A stretch of 64,000 bases of DNA from Cladophialophora immunda. Its lineage: Eukaryota > Ascomycota > Eurotiomycetes > Chaetothyriales > Herpotrichiellaceae. Location: contig NW_015622542.1 in NCBI RefSeq assembly GCF_000835495.1, positions 5,168,485 to 5,232,484 of the forward strand, in the 5' to 3' direction. The position numbers were made by a program, and so were the translations under genes. This document shows positions 11,246-20,779 of the stretch, in pieces. Every line of letters starts with the position of its first letter. The first letter of the stretch is position 1. The notes below the pieces were generated by a model. That model had not been told where the DNA came from and ran no database searches. It saw only the letters and a list, made by a program, of their open reading frames with translations.

Positions 11246-12079
11246 TCAATTGGTGCTTTCATCCTCATCACCGTCGTGGGGAATCACAATCGCGTCAGTG
11301 AATGATTTCTTCTGAACCCGAAAGATGGCATCAGATACCCATAGTCGCGAGCGTTTTGGCCTTGTCTGGAGGGCATGCGGAGGTCTCTCTGCTTCGCCTC
11401 TTTGATCAAGTCCAACGTTGACGATACTTGTGGGCGTCAGTGTAGGCCATCTTCGGGCTCCTTGCTGAGGGCGCTCGTTCATTGTTGTGGGAGTGCTGTT
11501 GGAATTAGGCATCGTCTGCTTGTCCGCCATGGTGCAAGTCGATTTCGTGATGTGCCAGGGATTTACAAAATCTGTGCCTGGGAAACCAGGTATCGGAGGG
11601 CTTGCAGGATGGCTTTGTCTCTTCTCCATGGGGCATAATCTGCCTCCTGCGTCACAATCCATCAGATTGAGAAACTCCCTCTCGTTTGCTGTAGAGCCAT
11701 TTGAATTTCTCGCTTGCGTGGGATCCAGCTTGGCTTCTTCATCGCGAGAAGAATTGGCATTCCACAGCTCTTGGAATTCGTCCTCGTCCACAATCATCCC
11801 AAAAGAGTCAATCAGACGTAACGAAGCCGCAAACTCGTCCTCATCGACATCTTTCCAAGAGTGCTTCGGCAGAGATTCATCGATTGTGGAAATTCTTCGT
11901 GATATGGTCGGGAGATCCGTCTGGCCACCCCCTGTTCCACAGCCGAATACCTCCTGGCTGAGCATCTCACCACTTGAATGTTCCTGGTTGGGATTGCTCA
12001 TTCTAGACGGCTGAAAGACAGAGAAATCATTTGAGTGGAAGGTAACTCTCCAGGGCTGTTCTCCCTGGTTCGGGGTCAT
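11246..12079 (-). CDS. hypothetical acidic protein, 277 residues
   Basis: One continuous frame from an ATG at 12079. I do not recognise the family. It is hydrophilic and Ser/Thr/Asn/Pro-rich, without signal peptide or membrane segment, so probably cytosolic or nuclear and partly disordered. It holds a duplicated acidic motif: DVDEDEFAASL and, about 20 residues later, IVDEDEFQELW. The C-terminus is basic then acidic (RPKRSRLW ... DGDEDE). It is divergent from the decarboxylase, with about 330-390 bases between the two starts, so a shared promoter region is possible. A plus-strand frame inside it (11487-12014) is treated as a shadow because the minus frame is longer. Confidence 0.5.
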   Translation of the reverse strand: MTPNQGEQPWRVTFHSNDFSVFQPSRMSNPNQEHSSGEMLSQEVFGCGTGGGQTDLPTISRRISTIDESLPKHSWKDVDEDEFAASLRLIDSFGMIVDEDEFQELWNANSSRDEEAKLDPTQARNSNGSTANEREFLNLMDCDAGGRLCPMEKRQSHPASPPIPGFPGTDFVNPWHITKSTCTMADKQTMPNSNSTPTTMNERPQQGARRWPTLTPTSIVNVGLDQRGEAERPPHALQTRPKRSRLWVSDAIFRVQKKSFTDAIVIPHDGDEDESTN

Positions 12080-12465
12080 GCCTTATGTGTAGCAATGTTG
12101 ACCCACTTGCGTTTTAGGAATGGGGGTCCGCATTTGGGACTCTCGAACGGCCTTTCGCGGGTGAAGATGAACGTGTACGACACCCAACAGATGCCTCTGA
12201 GCATTCATGACGCAATCGCATTAGCCAGAGCCTCACGGCCCAAGGCCAGAGGTCTTCCTCGTTACCAATACCATTGGTGACTGACAGGAATAGCCCAATT
12301 GGGAAGGTGCACAACCCTCTAACCCCAACCTTGAAATAGCCCCAATTCGGTCTATCGGCTTTGTCCGCCTCGTCGACCGCAAGGCTATTTGCCGGAGGTA
12401 GTTGCGATCGGATGACTCAACGATGGCTCAAGCAACAACAAATTGATTCTAATAAAACACACAAT

Positions 12466-13896
12466 ATGGACCGGTCTTCGGATCAGCTGCTGGAATCAGC
12501 GCTCAAGGTCGTGGAGCTGTCTGTGGCCAACCGTCAAGGAATTTCTGACCAGCCGATTGTGAAAATCACCCAACCTGAAGTTGCGCAGCGATTTTCGAAT
12601 CTTGCAAAACCCCGACGCCAACCTACTCCGATCGACACGATCCTGGAAGATGCACGAGACGTGTTCGACCACCGCATCAGGATGGATCATCCGAGATTCT
12701 TTGGGTTCATACCATCCCCCGCGTCCGACTGGTCTTGGCTGGGGGAGGTTCTCAATTCAGCGTTCAACACGCATGCTGGCAGTTGGTTTCAGAGCTCTGG
12801 GCCAAGCGCAATTGAGCAATCTCTGATATCTTGGTTGGCTCAAGACTTGCTCGGCTTTCCCCCGACTGCCGGTGGCTGTTTTGTTTCGGGCGGATCGATG
12901 GCAAATCTGTCGGCGCTCATGGTGGCGCGGGATCAGAAGCTCGATTTCGAAGAGAGGGCGAGGGCCATCGTATACACTTCCGAGCAAACTCATTCCTCCA
13001 TCGCGAAAGGTCTCCGGATTCTAGGCTTCCACGACAAGCAGATCGCCAAAATTGAGTGCGACCAACGCTATCGCCTCAACACCGCCGCGTTGCAACTCCG
13101 GATCGAGGAGGATCGTCGCGCAGGGAAGAAACCCTTTTTAGTTGTGGGTAGCTGCGGTACAACCAACACAGGCAGCGTTGATCCTTTAGAGGAGTTGGCC
13201 GCGATTGCACAAAAGGAAGATCTATGGTTTCATGTTGATGGAGCCTATGGTGCCTCGGCCGCGCTGTCCAAGTGTCGAAAGTCCTTGATTAAAGGTGTGG
13301 AGCTCTGTGATAGCATATCCTGGGATGCACACAAATGGCTCTTCCAGACTTACGGCTGCGGAATGGTGTTGGTTCGCGATCGAAAGCTTTTGATAGATTC
13401 GTTCCGGACAGGGGCTGAGTATACCCAGGACGCCTCGGATGGCCCCGAAGAATATCCGAATTTCTGGAATTACACGCCAGAGCTGACGCGCCCGGCAAGA
13501 GCTATGAAGATGTGGTTCTCCTTGCAAGCGTTGGGGCTCGATGCGGTTGAAAATGCCATCGAACATGCATTCGAATTAGCGGAAACAGCGCAAGTTGCTT
13601 TGGAAAAGCTTGAATGCTGGCAAGTTCTGTCCCCTGCGCAGATGGGCATTGTCTGTTTCCGATACGAACCTCCTGGGCTCGATGAAGCCGCCTTGGAGAC
13701 CCTCAACAAGGACATATCTAGGATCGCGATCGAGGACAATGTGGCGGCAGCATTGACTACGCGGTTATTGGGGAAACTCGTGATAAGGATCTGTAGCATG
13801 CACCCGGATTTGACGAAGGACGAAATGACGAAGATCATCCTAGACCTGGATCAAATTGCACGAGCACAGATGCAACACCAGAGCGAGAGAGCATAA
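12466..13896 (+). CDS. pyridoxal-phosphate-dependent decarboxylase (aromatic amino acid/glutamate decarboxylase group)
   Basis: Single exon of 476 residues from the ATG at 12466; an alternative in-frame ATG at 12412 adds 18 residues. PLP chemistry is visible: cofactor-stacking His176 (TSEQTHSS), Asp258 (HVDGAYGAS) for the pyridine nitrogen, and Lys290 in SWDAHKWLF for the Schiff base. The N-terminal segment (MDHPRFFGFIPSPASDWSWLGEVL) and FVSGGSMANLSALMVAR match group II decarboxylases, which convert Phe/Tyr/Trp or related amino acids to amines and CO2. The exact substrate is not predictable. Position among oxidoreductases and a CYP504-like P450 makes an aromatic substrate attractive as inference. 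Confidence 0.88.
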   Translation: MDRSSDQLLESALKVVELSVANRQGISDQPIVKITQPEVAQRFSNLAKPRRQPTPIDTILEDARDVFDHRIRMDHPRFFGFIPSPASDWSWLGEVLNSAFNTHAGSWFQSSGPSAIEQSLISWLAQDLLGFPPTAGGCFVSGGSMANLSALMVARDQKLDFEERARAIVYTSEQTHSSIAKGLRILGFHDKQIAKIECDQRYRLNTAALQLRIEEDRRAGKKPFLVVGSCGTTNTGSVDPLEELAAIAQKEDLWFHVDGAYGASAALSKCRKSLIKGVELCDSISWDAHKWLFQTYGCGMVLVRDRKLLIDSFRTGAEYTQDASDGPEEYPNFWNYTPELTRPARAMKMWFSLQALGLDAVENAIEHAFELAETAQVALEKLECWQVLSPAQMGIVCFRYEPPGLDEAALETLNKDISRIAIEDNVAAALTTRLLGKLVIRICSMHPDLTKDEMTKIILDLDQIARAQMQHQSERA

Positions 13897-14277
13897 TTAA
13901 TACTTTAGATTTGATCTGCATCAAGTTAGACCGGCCACGCCACAACAAGTCGAAGTTTCCCATGAATTTGCCTAGTCCATAGTTCTTGGCCGTCTTTCGA
14001 TGCCTTTCCCGCTTGTTGACAATCTCAGGCTGACGCTGACTTTAGAATGCGGTCGCCGGCGTATTTGCAGGCCTATGGCATGGTCTAGAGCACACGTTGA
14101 GAGAATATCATCAACGCCGGCCCAGCCAAACGCTAGCCTTTTGGCTTCTCTCTTTGACAAACGGTGGCCACGGCTGGAACATCAACTTTTTGCTTTGCAC
14201 TTGCACATAGAACACCTCTTATCGCATCGATATACCGTCCACTTCGTCCTTTATACACCTGTGCGTTTGACAATCGG
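13897..14277. other. intergenic between convergent genes
   Basis: Decarboxylase (+) and cytochrome b5 (-) 3' ends converge here. Nothing else supported. Confidence 0.5.
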
Positions 14278-14773
14278 CTAGATCAGAGACCCAGATTGTT
14301 GATACACAGCCACCGATGCAAGAACAATCGCAAAGCATATCATAAAAATCCAGGATGGAGAAATGCTATTCGAGCTGGGGGGAAGTGTGTCCGTTGATTT
14401 CGTGGCTGAATTTAACTTTGCCTGCGCATTGTCAGCACCTCAATATCGAATGCGTGGCATGGCGGGCAGACGGTGCATACCTCTTGGAGGAGGTCGCCAA
14501 TACACATGTCGCTCAGGAGTTTCCGAGCATCGTCGCTGTGGGCGGCATTCTCAAAGAGCTCCGTCACGTCGCTTCCCCCTGTCTCCAACAGCTTTTCGCG
14601 GCCACCACTACCGGCAATTAATATCATACAGCATGGGACGGATGGATCTTTGTTTCTTACGGATGGTGGTCGATGAAATCCGTCACGTCGTGTACCTTGC
14701 CGTGGACGATCAAATACAGCTCCTTGTTCGACGAGCGTGCATCAACGTCGGAAAGCGTAAATGTTAGCGACAT
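14278..14773 (-). CDS. tail-anchored cytochrome b5
   Basis: Three small exons on the minus strand: 14661-14773, 14481-14607 and 14278-14421, with 53- and 59-base GT-AG introns, giving 127 residues. The splice phases reconstruct the b5 haem domain: VHDVTDFIDHHPGGREKLL with the first haem-ligand histidine, and ENAAHSDDARKLL with the second, then IGDL. The last exon encodes a polar linker and a hydrophobic C-terminal tail (WIFMICFAIVLASVAVY), as in ER tail-anchored b5. It likely passes electrons to P450s or other oxidases and may serve the neighbouring P450. The second intron shows a CTGAC branch site before GCGCAG. No exon is long, so simple reading-frame scans miss the gene. Confidence 0.85.
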
Positions 14774-15442
14774 TCTGATGATGGTGACGCTGAAGAATGG
14801 CGAACCAAGCCAGCGTGCTCCCCGGGGTTGTCAGATCTGATACTCAAGCGCAAAACACTGCACGTTATTTGCTTGAAGGAGGAAATGTTCATGTATCTGA
14901 CAAGATTGAAGCGCCGAGAGTGGGCCGCAAAATTGTGCTTCAGTCATGTTACGCTTCGTTAGTGTAATGCAGCAAGAAGTATTCCAGCCGAGGTCAGCAA
15001 GGTGCTTTGGCTCTTCGAGTCTCAGCAAGTTCGCTGGCCTACGGCGAAAACAGCGGTTCAGGTAACTGAAAACTATTCTTTTGGCTTGGACCTGGGTGTG
15101 TGCAACACGCCCGAAACAACGACTTCATCCCTACGGTTTTCTTACGGCCTCCAAATCGGAGACTTGAGATTACGCAGTGGGGTGACCACCCCAGAACGGT
15201 TTCGACGGATATGATTCTTCCGGGATTTTGAGAGGGAGCCCTCTGGTACAATATGTGAATGCGTATTGCCAAAGTGGGCCAAATCATAGCAAAGGTCCGT
15301 GTCTGATAACGGCAGAGATGGAGAAAGGGTTATGAGCGACTTCAACAGCGAATACTTAGCTCTCTTTCTTACTTCCAAATTTATGTCTATTCTTGCCTTC
15401 TACTTACCCCTTTACACCTATAACCCCTAAACCAACCTCAAT
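14774..15442. promoter_or_regulatory. divergent promoter region, cytochrome b5 / aldo-keto reductase
   Basis: About 670 bases between two divergently transcribed starts. No coding frame is convincing. A shared control region is possible; no specific operator was identified. Confidence 0.4.
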
Positions 15443-16532
15443 ATGGCTCCTCGACTACCGACACGGCAACTTGGCAAGAATGGACCTCAAGTCACAGCGC
15501 TCGGCTTCGGCGCCATGGGCCTTTCCGCATTCTACAGCACTCCCAAGCCGGACGAAGACCGGTTGGCCCTGCTCGACCACGTCTACGCCTCGGGGGAGCT
15601 TTTCTGGGACAGCGCCGACATCTACAAGGACAACGAGGATCTGCTGGGGTTGTGGTTTAGGAAGAACCCGGAGAAGCGCAAAGACATCTTTCTCGCGACC
15701 AAGTTCGCTCTGTGGATTGACCCCAAGACGGGCATCAGGCACACGCGCAACGAACCGGAGTACATCAGAGAAGCCATCGACAAGTCGCTAAAGAGGCTTG
15801 GTCTGCCGTACGTGGACCTATACTATGCCCACCGGATCGACTCGACTCAACCGATCGAGACGACAGTCACGGTGATGAAGGAATTGAAGGATCAAGGCAA
15901 GGTCAAATACCTTGGTCTCAGCGAGTGCAGCTCTGAAACCCTGCGCAGGGCGAGCAAGGTACGGCAAATCTTCGAGATCTATCCTGTTTCGAAGCTAATC
16001 CCTCGGGTCTCAGATAGTTCATATCGATGCTGTCCAGATCGAGTACAGCCCTTTCACGCTGGACATTGAGGATCCACAGATTGGCCTCTTGAGAACGTGT
16101 CAAGAGCTCGGCACAGCGGTCGTCGCCTACTCGCCGCTCGGCAGGGGCTTCTTGACCGGCGCCCTGAAGAGCCCCGACGATTTTGAGCCCGGGGACTTTC
16201 GCGTCAACGCCCCGAGATTCAGCAGGGACAACTTCCCCAAGAACCTCAAACTAGTCGACGACCTCCAGCGCGTGGCGGCCGGCAAGCACTGCACCTCGGG
16301 CCAGCTGGTCCTTGCCTGGTTGATGGCGCAATGGAACCACATCATCCCGATCCCCGGCACCACGCAGATCAAAAACTTTGACGAGAACATCGGGGCGCTC
16401 GAGGTCACTCTGACCGAGGAGGAGAGCCGGCGGATCAGGGGCATGATCGAGGCCGCTGAAGTCTACGGTCACCGGTACGCCGAGGCGGCCGCCAAAGGAT
16501 TGTTTGCGGATACTGTGCCGTTGGAGACGTAG
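15443..16532 (+). CDS. aldo-keto reductase
   Basis: Two exons, 15443-15958 and 16014-16532 (55-base intron), give 344 residues. The catalytic tetrad of the superfamily is visible: Asp56 and Tyr61 (FWDSADIY), Lys87 (LATKFAL) and His130 (VDLYYAH). The barrel continues with KYLGLSECS, then across the splice VHIDAVQIEYSPF and AYSPLGRGFLTG, and the cofactor-binding GTTQIKNFDEN near the end. It resembles the fungal/bacterial AKR13-like group. It reduces aldehydes or ketones with NADPH in the cytosol; the substrate is unknown. It is divergent from cytochrome b5. Confidence 0.9.
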
Positions 16533-17421
16533 ATGACGGAGGCACAATCCAGTGATTGCCGTTAACATGGCTCGGGGAAGTTGTAAATTCCAGAGCAAAT
16601 AATCGAAACATACATGTCCTAAAAGCTCACAGGCTTGGCTGGACCTGCTCGCTTCGTCTTTGTGCAAATCTTTCAGCTTTCGGTGAGTATCTTGCCTACC
16701 GCACGCCATCCGTATGTGTCCAGAGCCTTGTGCTGAGACTCGTATCCCTACCTCATCCCCAGTGCGCATGAATCGCCCTTCGGGGAGTTCTGCAGAGGTT
16801 TCCCTCGTCACGGAGTCGTTCGCTAGATGCACAGTGTGGTCGTGTGGTTCTGTGTGCTTTGGGGCTATTCTGGTCAAGCACGACGAACTGTACGGTCGCC
16901 CCAAAAGGCGCTCTTGGAGACGTTCGATTGTGACGAATACGACTTGTTCCTCCGGAGCTGAAATGAACCAGTAAATCACGACTCCGATTTGGGGCTCTCT
17001 GCTGACACAAAGCAGTGCGTCGGTTCGGGCGGAGGTGGCACCAACCAAGCTAACCATTCTTGGCCACCCAGGGTCATGAGTCGTGTAGATCATGTCGAGA
17101 CGGGCCTTGAAGTTCTAGTCGCGATTAGGGCTAAGCATGTGCGAGGGAGCATTCGTAAATAATCATACGCTGTAACTGCCAGAAATCGGAAAGGATCGGT
17201 TGGCGTACGGAGAGATGGTTGGACTGGAATGCCATTGTGAGATATCGCGAGACTCGATTGTCCAGCGTGAGAGAAGAGGATATCCTAAACCACTTTTGAG
17301 GTTTTACAGGCAGTTCACCACATCGTCTATAGTTTTCAGCCACCAGCTCCACAGCATCCAGTCGTCGACACTATATACACACTTTTCCACGAGAACAGTT
17401 GGGAAAACTGATGCAATATCC
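16533..17421. other. intergenic, with a possible enzyme relic
   Basis: About 0.89 kb between the reductase and the GPR1-type transporter (both 3' ends). Apart from the short adenylate-forming-enzyme-like fragment listed separately, nothing is recognised. Confidence 0.5.
16735..16850 (-). pseudogene. possible relic of an AMP-binding (acyl-CoA ligase-like) enzyme
   Basis: On the minus strand a short stretch translates as a segment ending LPEGRFMRTGDEVGIR, preceded by NDSVTRETSAE. This strongly recalls the 'gfl.n..aTretid.dGw.RTGDev' region of 4-coumarate-CoA-ligase-like adenylating enzymes. Sequence on both sides loses resemblance at once, and no full gene can be built, so it would be a degraded remnant. 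Chance resemblance over about 35 residues is not excluded. Confidence 0.3.
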
Positions 17422-18594
17422 TCATGCATCCTCGACAGGAGTCTCCCGGCGCTCTTGTGCCAATTTCCTCGCTCGCTTTCCCTTGAACCTGATGCTGAGA
17501 TCGCCCACTGGAAGAGTCAAGGGGAAGTCGACAGCCTCCAGAAGGATGGTGAAGAGCAAGTAGAATGCCAACATGGATATAATGAATGTAACGACACCAG
17601 CTCCCTTTTCCAAAGTGTAGGTTAGAGAATGTTCATAGAAAATGTGAGTGGCTCACCTTAAGTAAATTCTCTCCGCGCGGAACTGCACCGTCTGCCAAAC
17701 TCCAGTACGCCGCTGCGAGAAGCTCTGTCACAATGATGATGAGCAGGAACAAAGTGACAAAGACGACGTTCGTGCGCAGAGAGCAGACAAGGAATATCAG
17801 TATGATGACACCGAAGAATGCGAGGACATAGGCTGAAGGCTCAACGCATCAGTATCCAGACCATTTGTGGTGCTTTCGTGGACGAGTCAGGATGGCCACA
17901 GGATTTACACATACCGTAGCTCGCGTAAAAGTCTGCCGGGTCGTCGGCTTGGGGAATGACGAGTTGCTCGGTTACACCCAGAGCCAGCCAAAATGCTCCT
18001 GCTCGCTGAAGTTAGGAATATTCCCAGGTGTTACTGGCCATACTGCTGTATAGCGATGCTGCTTGGCGGCTCGATGCAGAACTCACCGAATGTTCCGAAA
18101 ACGATGCAGGGGAAGGTGTTCGCCAGAAAGAACTCCAGGAGACACGCAATGAGCTGGATCGTTCCGCCGAAGAAGTAGAGTACACCTCTGATAAGCAGCT
18201 TATTAGTGAAAAGCCTCCGAAAGAACGTCTCGAGACAATGCTCAAAGGAGAAACGGTGAACGGTCGCGTACGTCAATGCTCCGATATCAGAAGCACCCCG
18301 CCAGCCCATCAAGATGCAAGCGAAAGGACTGGTTGTCATGACAAACCCTACTAGACCTCTGCAAGATCAAGTCAGCAAGCGCCTCTTTACCCACATCGAA
18401 CAACAGTATACTCACAATGGGGTGGGATTGGCAAAGGTTGACCTCAAGTGGCCTCTGGCAGGCAGCTGGGGGGTCAGATAGAGCTTTTCGAAGACATCCT
18501 TCGGGATCATTATGGACGCGTTTGTATCTTGCCTGTCCAAGGGATGGTCGGTGGCATTGATCTCAATTGCGTCCGCCTTTAGGGAAGGAGTCAT
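17422..18594 (-). CDS. GPR1/FUN34/YaaH family transporter (acetate/ammonium type)
   Basis: Six exons (17422-17604, 17657-17832, 17915-17998, 18087-18187, 18272-18358, 18416-18594) give 269 residues, with all phases consistent. The family signature NPTPLGLVGF bridges exons 1-2, followed by MGWRGASDIGAL, GVLYFFGG, LEFFLANTFPCIVFGTFGAFWLALG and the conserved FYASYG near the fourth exon end. Six hydrophobic segments are apparent. Members are plasma-membrane proteins moving acetate and other small carboxylates, or linked to ammonium export. The N-terminus (about 55 residues) is soluble. The 84-base intron between exons 2 and 3 is in frame without stops, so retention would not truncate the protein. 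Confidence 0.87.
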
Positions 18595-19382
18595 GATGTT
18601 TGAAGTGCTCGAGGAGTAAGGGAGGCGCGACTGTATTTTCTGTCGAGGAAGAGTACTGAACGAGAACACGACCCTCTGGCTTCTCTCTCCGCTTCGACAT
18701 TATTTAAGAGAATTGTTCGGTGGGCTTGGCTTCTTGGACTATTGATGGCGACTGTAAACAATACAGAAGTGACCCCAATTCGGGAAAGGGTACCAGGTAC
18801 CGGGCGGTCACGTATTCCTGCTGTCGTTGTAAGAAGTCGGGGGTGGAGAAGAAATGTGGAGGCGGAGAAGTCTGGGCACAGCAAGGAGAAGAGAGCCCAG
18901 ATCCTTCATATCTGACAAATGCTGAAGTCGGGGTTTCGCTCGAATTCCCCCTATCCTGGGTCCGTTGGGGCCAGATCGATAATTCAAAAGGGCATTCTCG
19001 AGTCTTGATATAGTGCTGACAGTCGTTACATAATATTAAGTATAGAAATGAGCAGCAGATCAGTATGTCGTGACTGGAAGTGACGCGGTTGGATCTGCAC
19101 ATCTTGATTTGCAACTCTGGTATGTACAGGTCCAACAGATGGGAGAGTCCATCCACTTCATCTCCTTCAGACGCGTATCACACGTCTCCAGCTACCGGCA
19201 AGTGGGTGAATAGAGACTGGAAGCGGTCCAGGTATATACATAGACGTGTTCCAGAAAGGAAACAGAGATCCCACCCGCCAAAAATCACACATTGACCCCG
19301 TCTCGTCCTGATTGCAGCGTGGCAAATCCAGGATCTCCCCGTCATTTTGTCTCCCTCACACGGACCTCCATTGATTACTTCT
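18595..19382. other. intergenic, no gene recognised
   Basis: About 0.79 kb upstream of the transporter and downstream of the GFA gene. Only short frames; no family resemblance. Confidence 0.5.
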
Positions 19383-19859
19383 TCACACAGCACCACCAGG
19401 CCAGGGCACGTCCTTGACACCCGCGCCCCAGTTATCGTTCCGCCCGTCGACATAGCGCATCTTGAACTGGCTCAAGTCGAGACCGTCCTGGGGTTGGTCG
19501 AGGGTGACGGCGTTGATGGAGAAGAATTCGTGCATGGTCCCGGAGCCCGGAGGGAACTCGAACTTGCCCTCGCCGCAGACGTGGATGCCACACGTGCCGC
19601 AGAAGTACTTGTGGATGTCTGGGGATCGGAACTGGTAGTCCCGTGCCTCGGAGAGCGACGCGGGCGAGAGCAGCGTGAAGTCCTCGCGTGGGAGGCGGAT
19701 GCCCGTGAATCCCTGTTTCACGCAGATGGTGCAGTTGCAGCGGCCGGCGGTGGGCGGGTCGGTCAGGGCGAGGGCTGCTTCGTATTTGATGAAGCCACAG
19801 TGGCAGGAGCCCTTGAACGTCTTCTTCTCCCCTGTTGGCACACTCATGTTTTCCGCCAT
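19383..19859 (-). CDS. GFA/CENP-V domain protein (glutathione-dependent formaldehyde-activating family)
   Basis: Frame of 158 residues from the ATG at 19859. The frame stays open upstream without a better ATG, so a short upstream exon cannot be excluded. The zinc-binding cysteines of the Mss4-like fold are all present: SCHCGFIKY, then CNCTICVKQGF, then FCGTCGIHVCGEG. The C-terminus ends with DGRNDNWGAGVKDVPWPGGAV. Many fungal members are annotated as S-hydroxymethylglutathione-forming or simply GFA-like with unknown substrate. It ends the metabolic region, next to the inverted-repeat-flanked NLR segment. Confidence 0.82.
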   Translation of the reverse strand: MAENMSVPTGEKKTFKGSCHCGFIKYEAALALTDPPTAGRCNCTICVKQGFTGIRLPREDFTLLSPASLSEARDYQFRSPDIHKYFCGTCGIHVCGEGKFEFPPGSGTMHEFFSINAVTLDQPQDGLDLSQFKMRYVDGRNDNWGAGVKDVPWPGGAV

Positions 19860-20779
19860 GGGAGAATCCACAGGGTCGCTGGCAGGAGCGGGATTGCTGG
19901 TGTGATGCGCACCTAATATGTCAATTAGAGCTTCAAGTTGAGGAGATCTGAACACACCCCTTACAGCAAAGGATCGCTCAGGTATAAATAGCTAAGGCCG
20001 AATGAGTATCTGGTGTATATCTACGGCACTCGGTTCACTCTGACGTATTGGATCGGGTTTAGTGGAAGGCAGACACGCTCTTAGCCCATTGGTGCCTGAG
20101 AGCTTGACTCAAAGGAGAATAGCGTCTTCGAGTTAGTTACGAGTACGAGCGTCTAGACCTCTAAACCCAGGGGCATTGAGGGAGTAGTTAATACGAGTTC
20201 GTGATGTTGAGAGGTACTACAGAGACTTGCAAAACCGGTTTCCTCCCTGCGCATATTCTTTAATATTCTCTGTTCTGGAGTGGAGCAGGCCGGTATCCAC
20301 ATTCTCCCAGATCAATTTAAGTCTGGTCAGCAATCATCTCTAGCTGTTACCGCCGGCCATACAGTCCATTACGTCTCTCAATATACTGGGGGTTGTCTTG
20401 ACAAATATATTTTTTGGGCTAGCAATCACGTGCTCTAACACGTTTGTCTCGCGCTACACTATTTAACAGCTATATCGACATCGCGTCGGAGCTGCTATTT
20501 TCCGGGCTAAAGAACAATCCGTCAGCCCATTTTCTTACCACCACCATTGGTGGCATGGCCACACTTGACGCTCGAAATGCCATGTCGCTGTAGATACAGT
20601 AGTGTAACGTTACCCTTCAGGTCGTGCCTTCTTTACTTCTAAGATCGACGGAAGTATTTCTGGATCTTCAACAACGGCGTTTTCTTAGTGTTCCTTGTTA
20701 GTGCGCTAGAAGTCCGGGTCTCTAGAGTGAGGAATTAGTGTCCTTTCGCGGTGAAAATGACCGGTAGGGAGTCCATACC
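19860..20779. other. intergenic, contains left inverted repeat
   Basis: About 0.9 kb between the GFA gene start and the NLR stop. It holds the left inverted repeat (20220-20286). No coding frame is convincing. Confidence 0.5.
20220..20286 (+). repeat. left terminal inverted repeat flanking the NLR locus
   Basis: Starts CAGAGACTTGCAAAACCGG right after a TA (20218-20219). The reverse complement of 24816-24889 starts CAGGGACTTGCAAAACCGG, also bounded by TA (24890-24891). The outer 28 bases match at 26 positions, and a further shared block, GGAGTGGAGC, lies at the inner end of both. Inverted copies at TA sites are typical of Tc1/mariner/pogo-type elements. Confidence 0.6.

Noticed and set aside
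11487..12014. 175-residue plus-strand frame
   Set aside because: Lies inside the longer minus-strand frame 11246-12079 and shows no family features.
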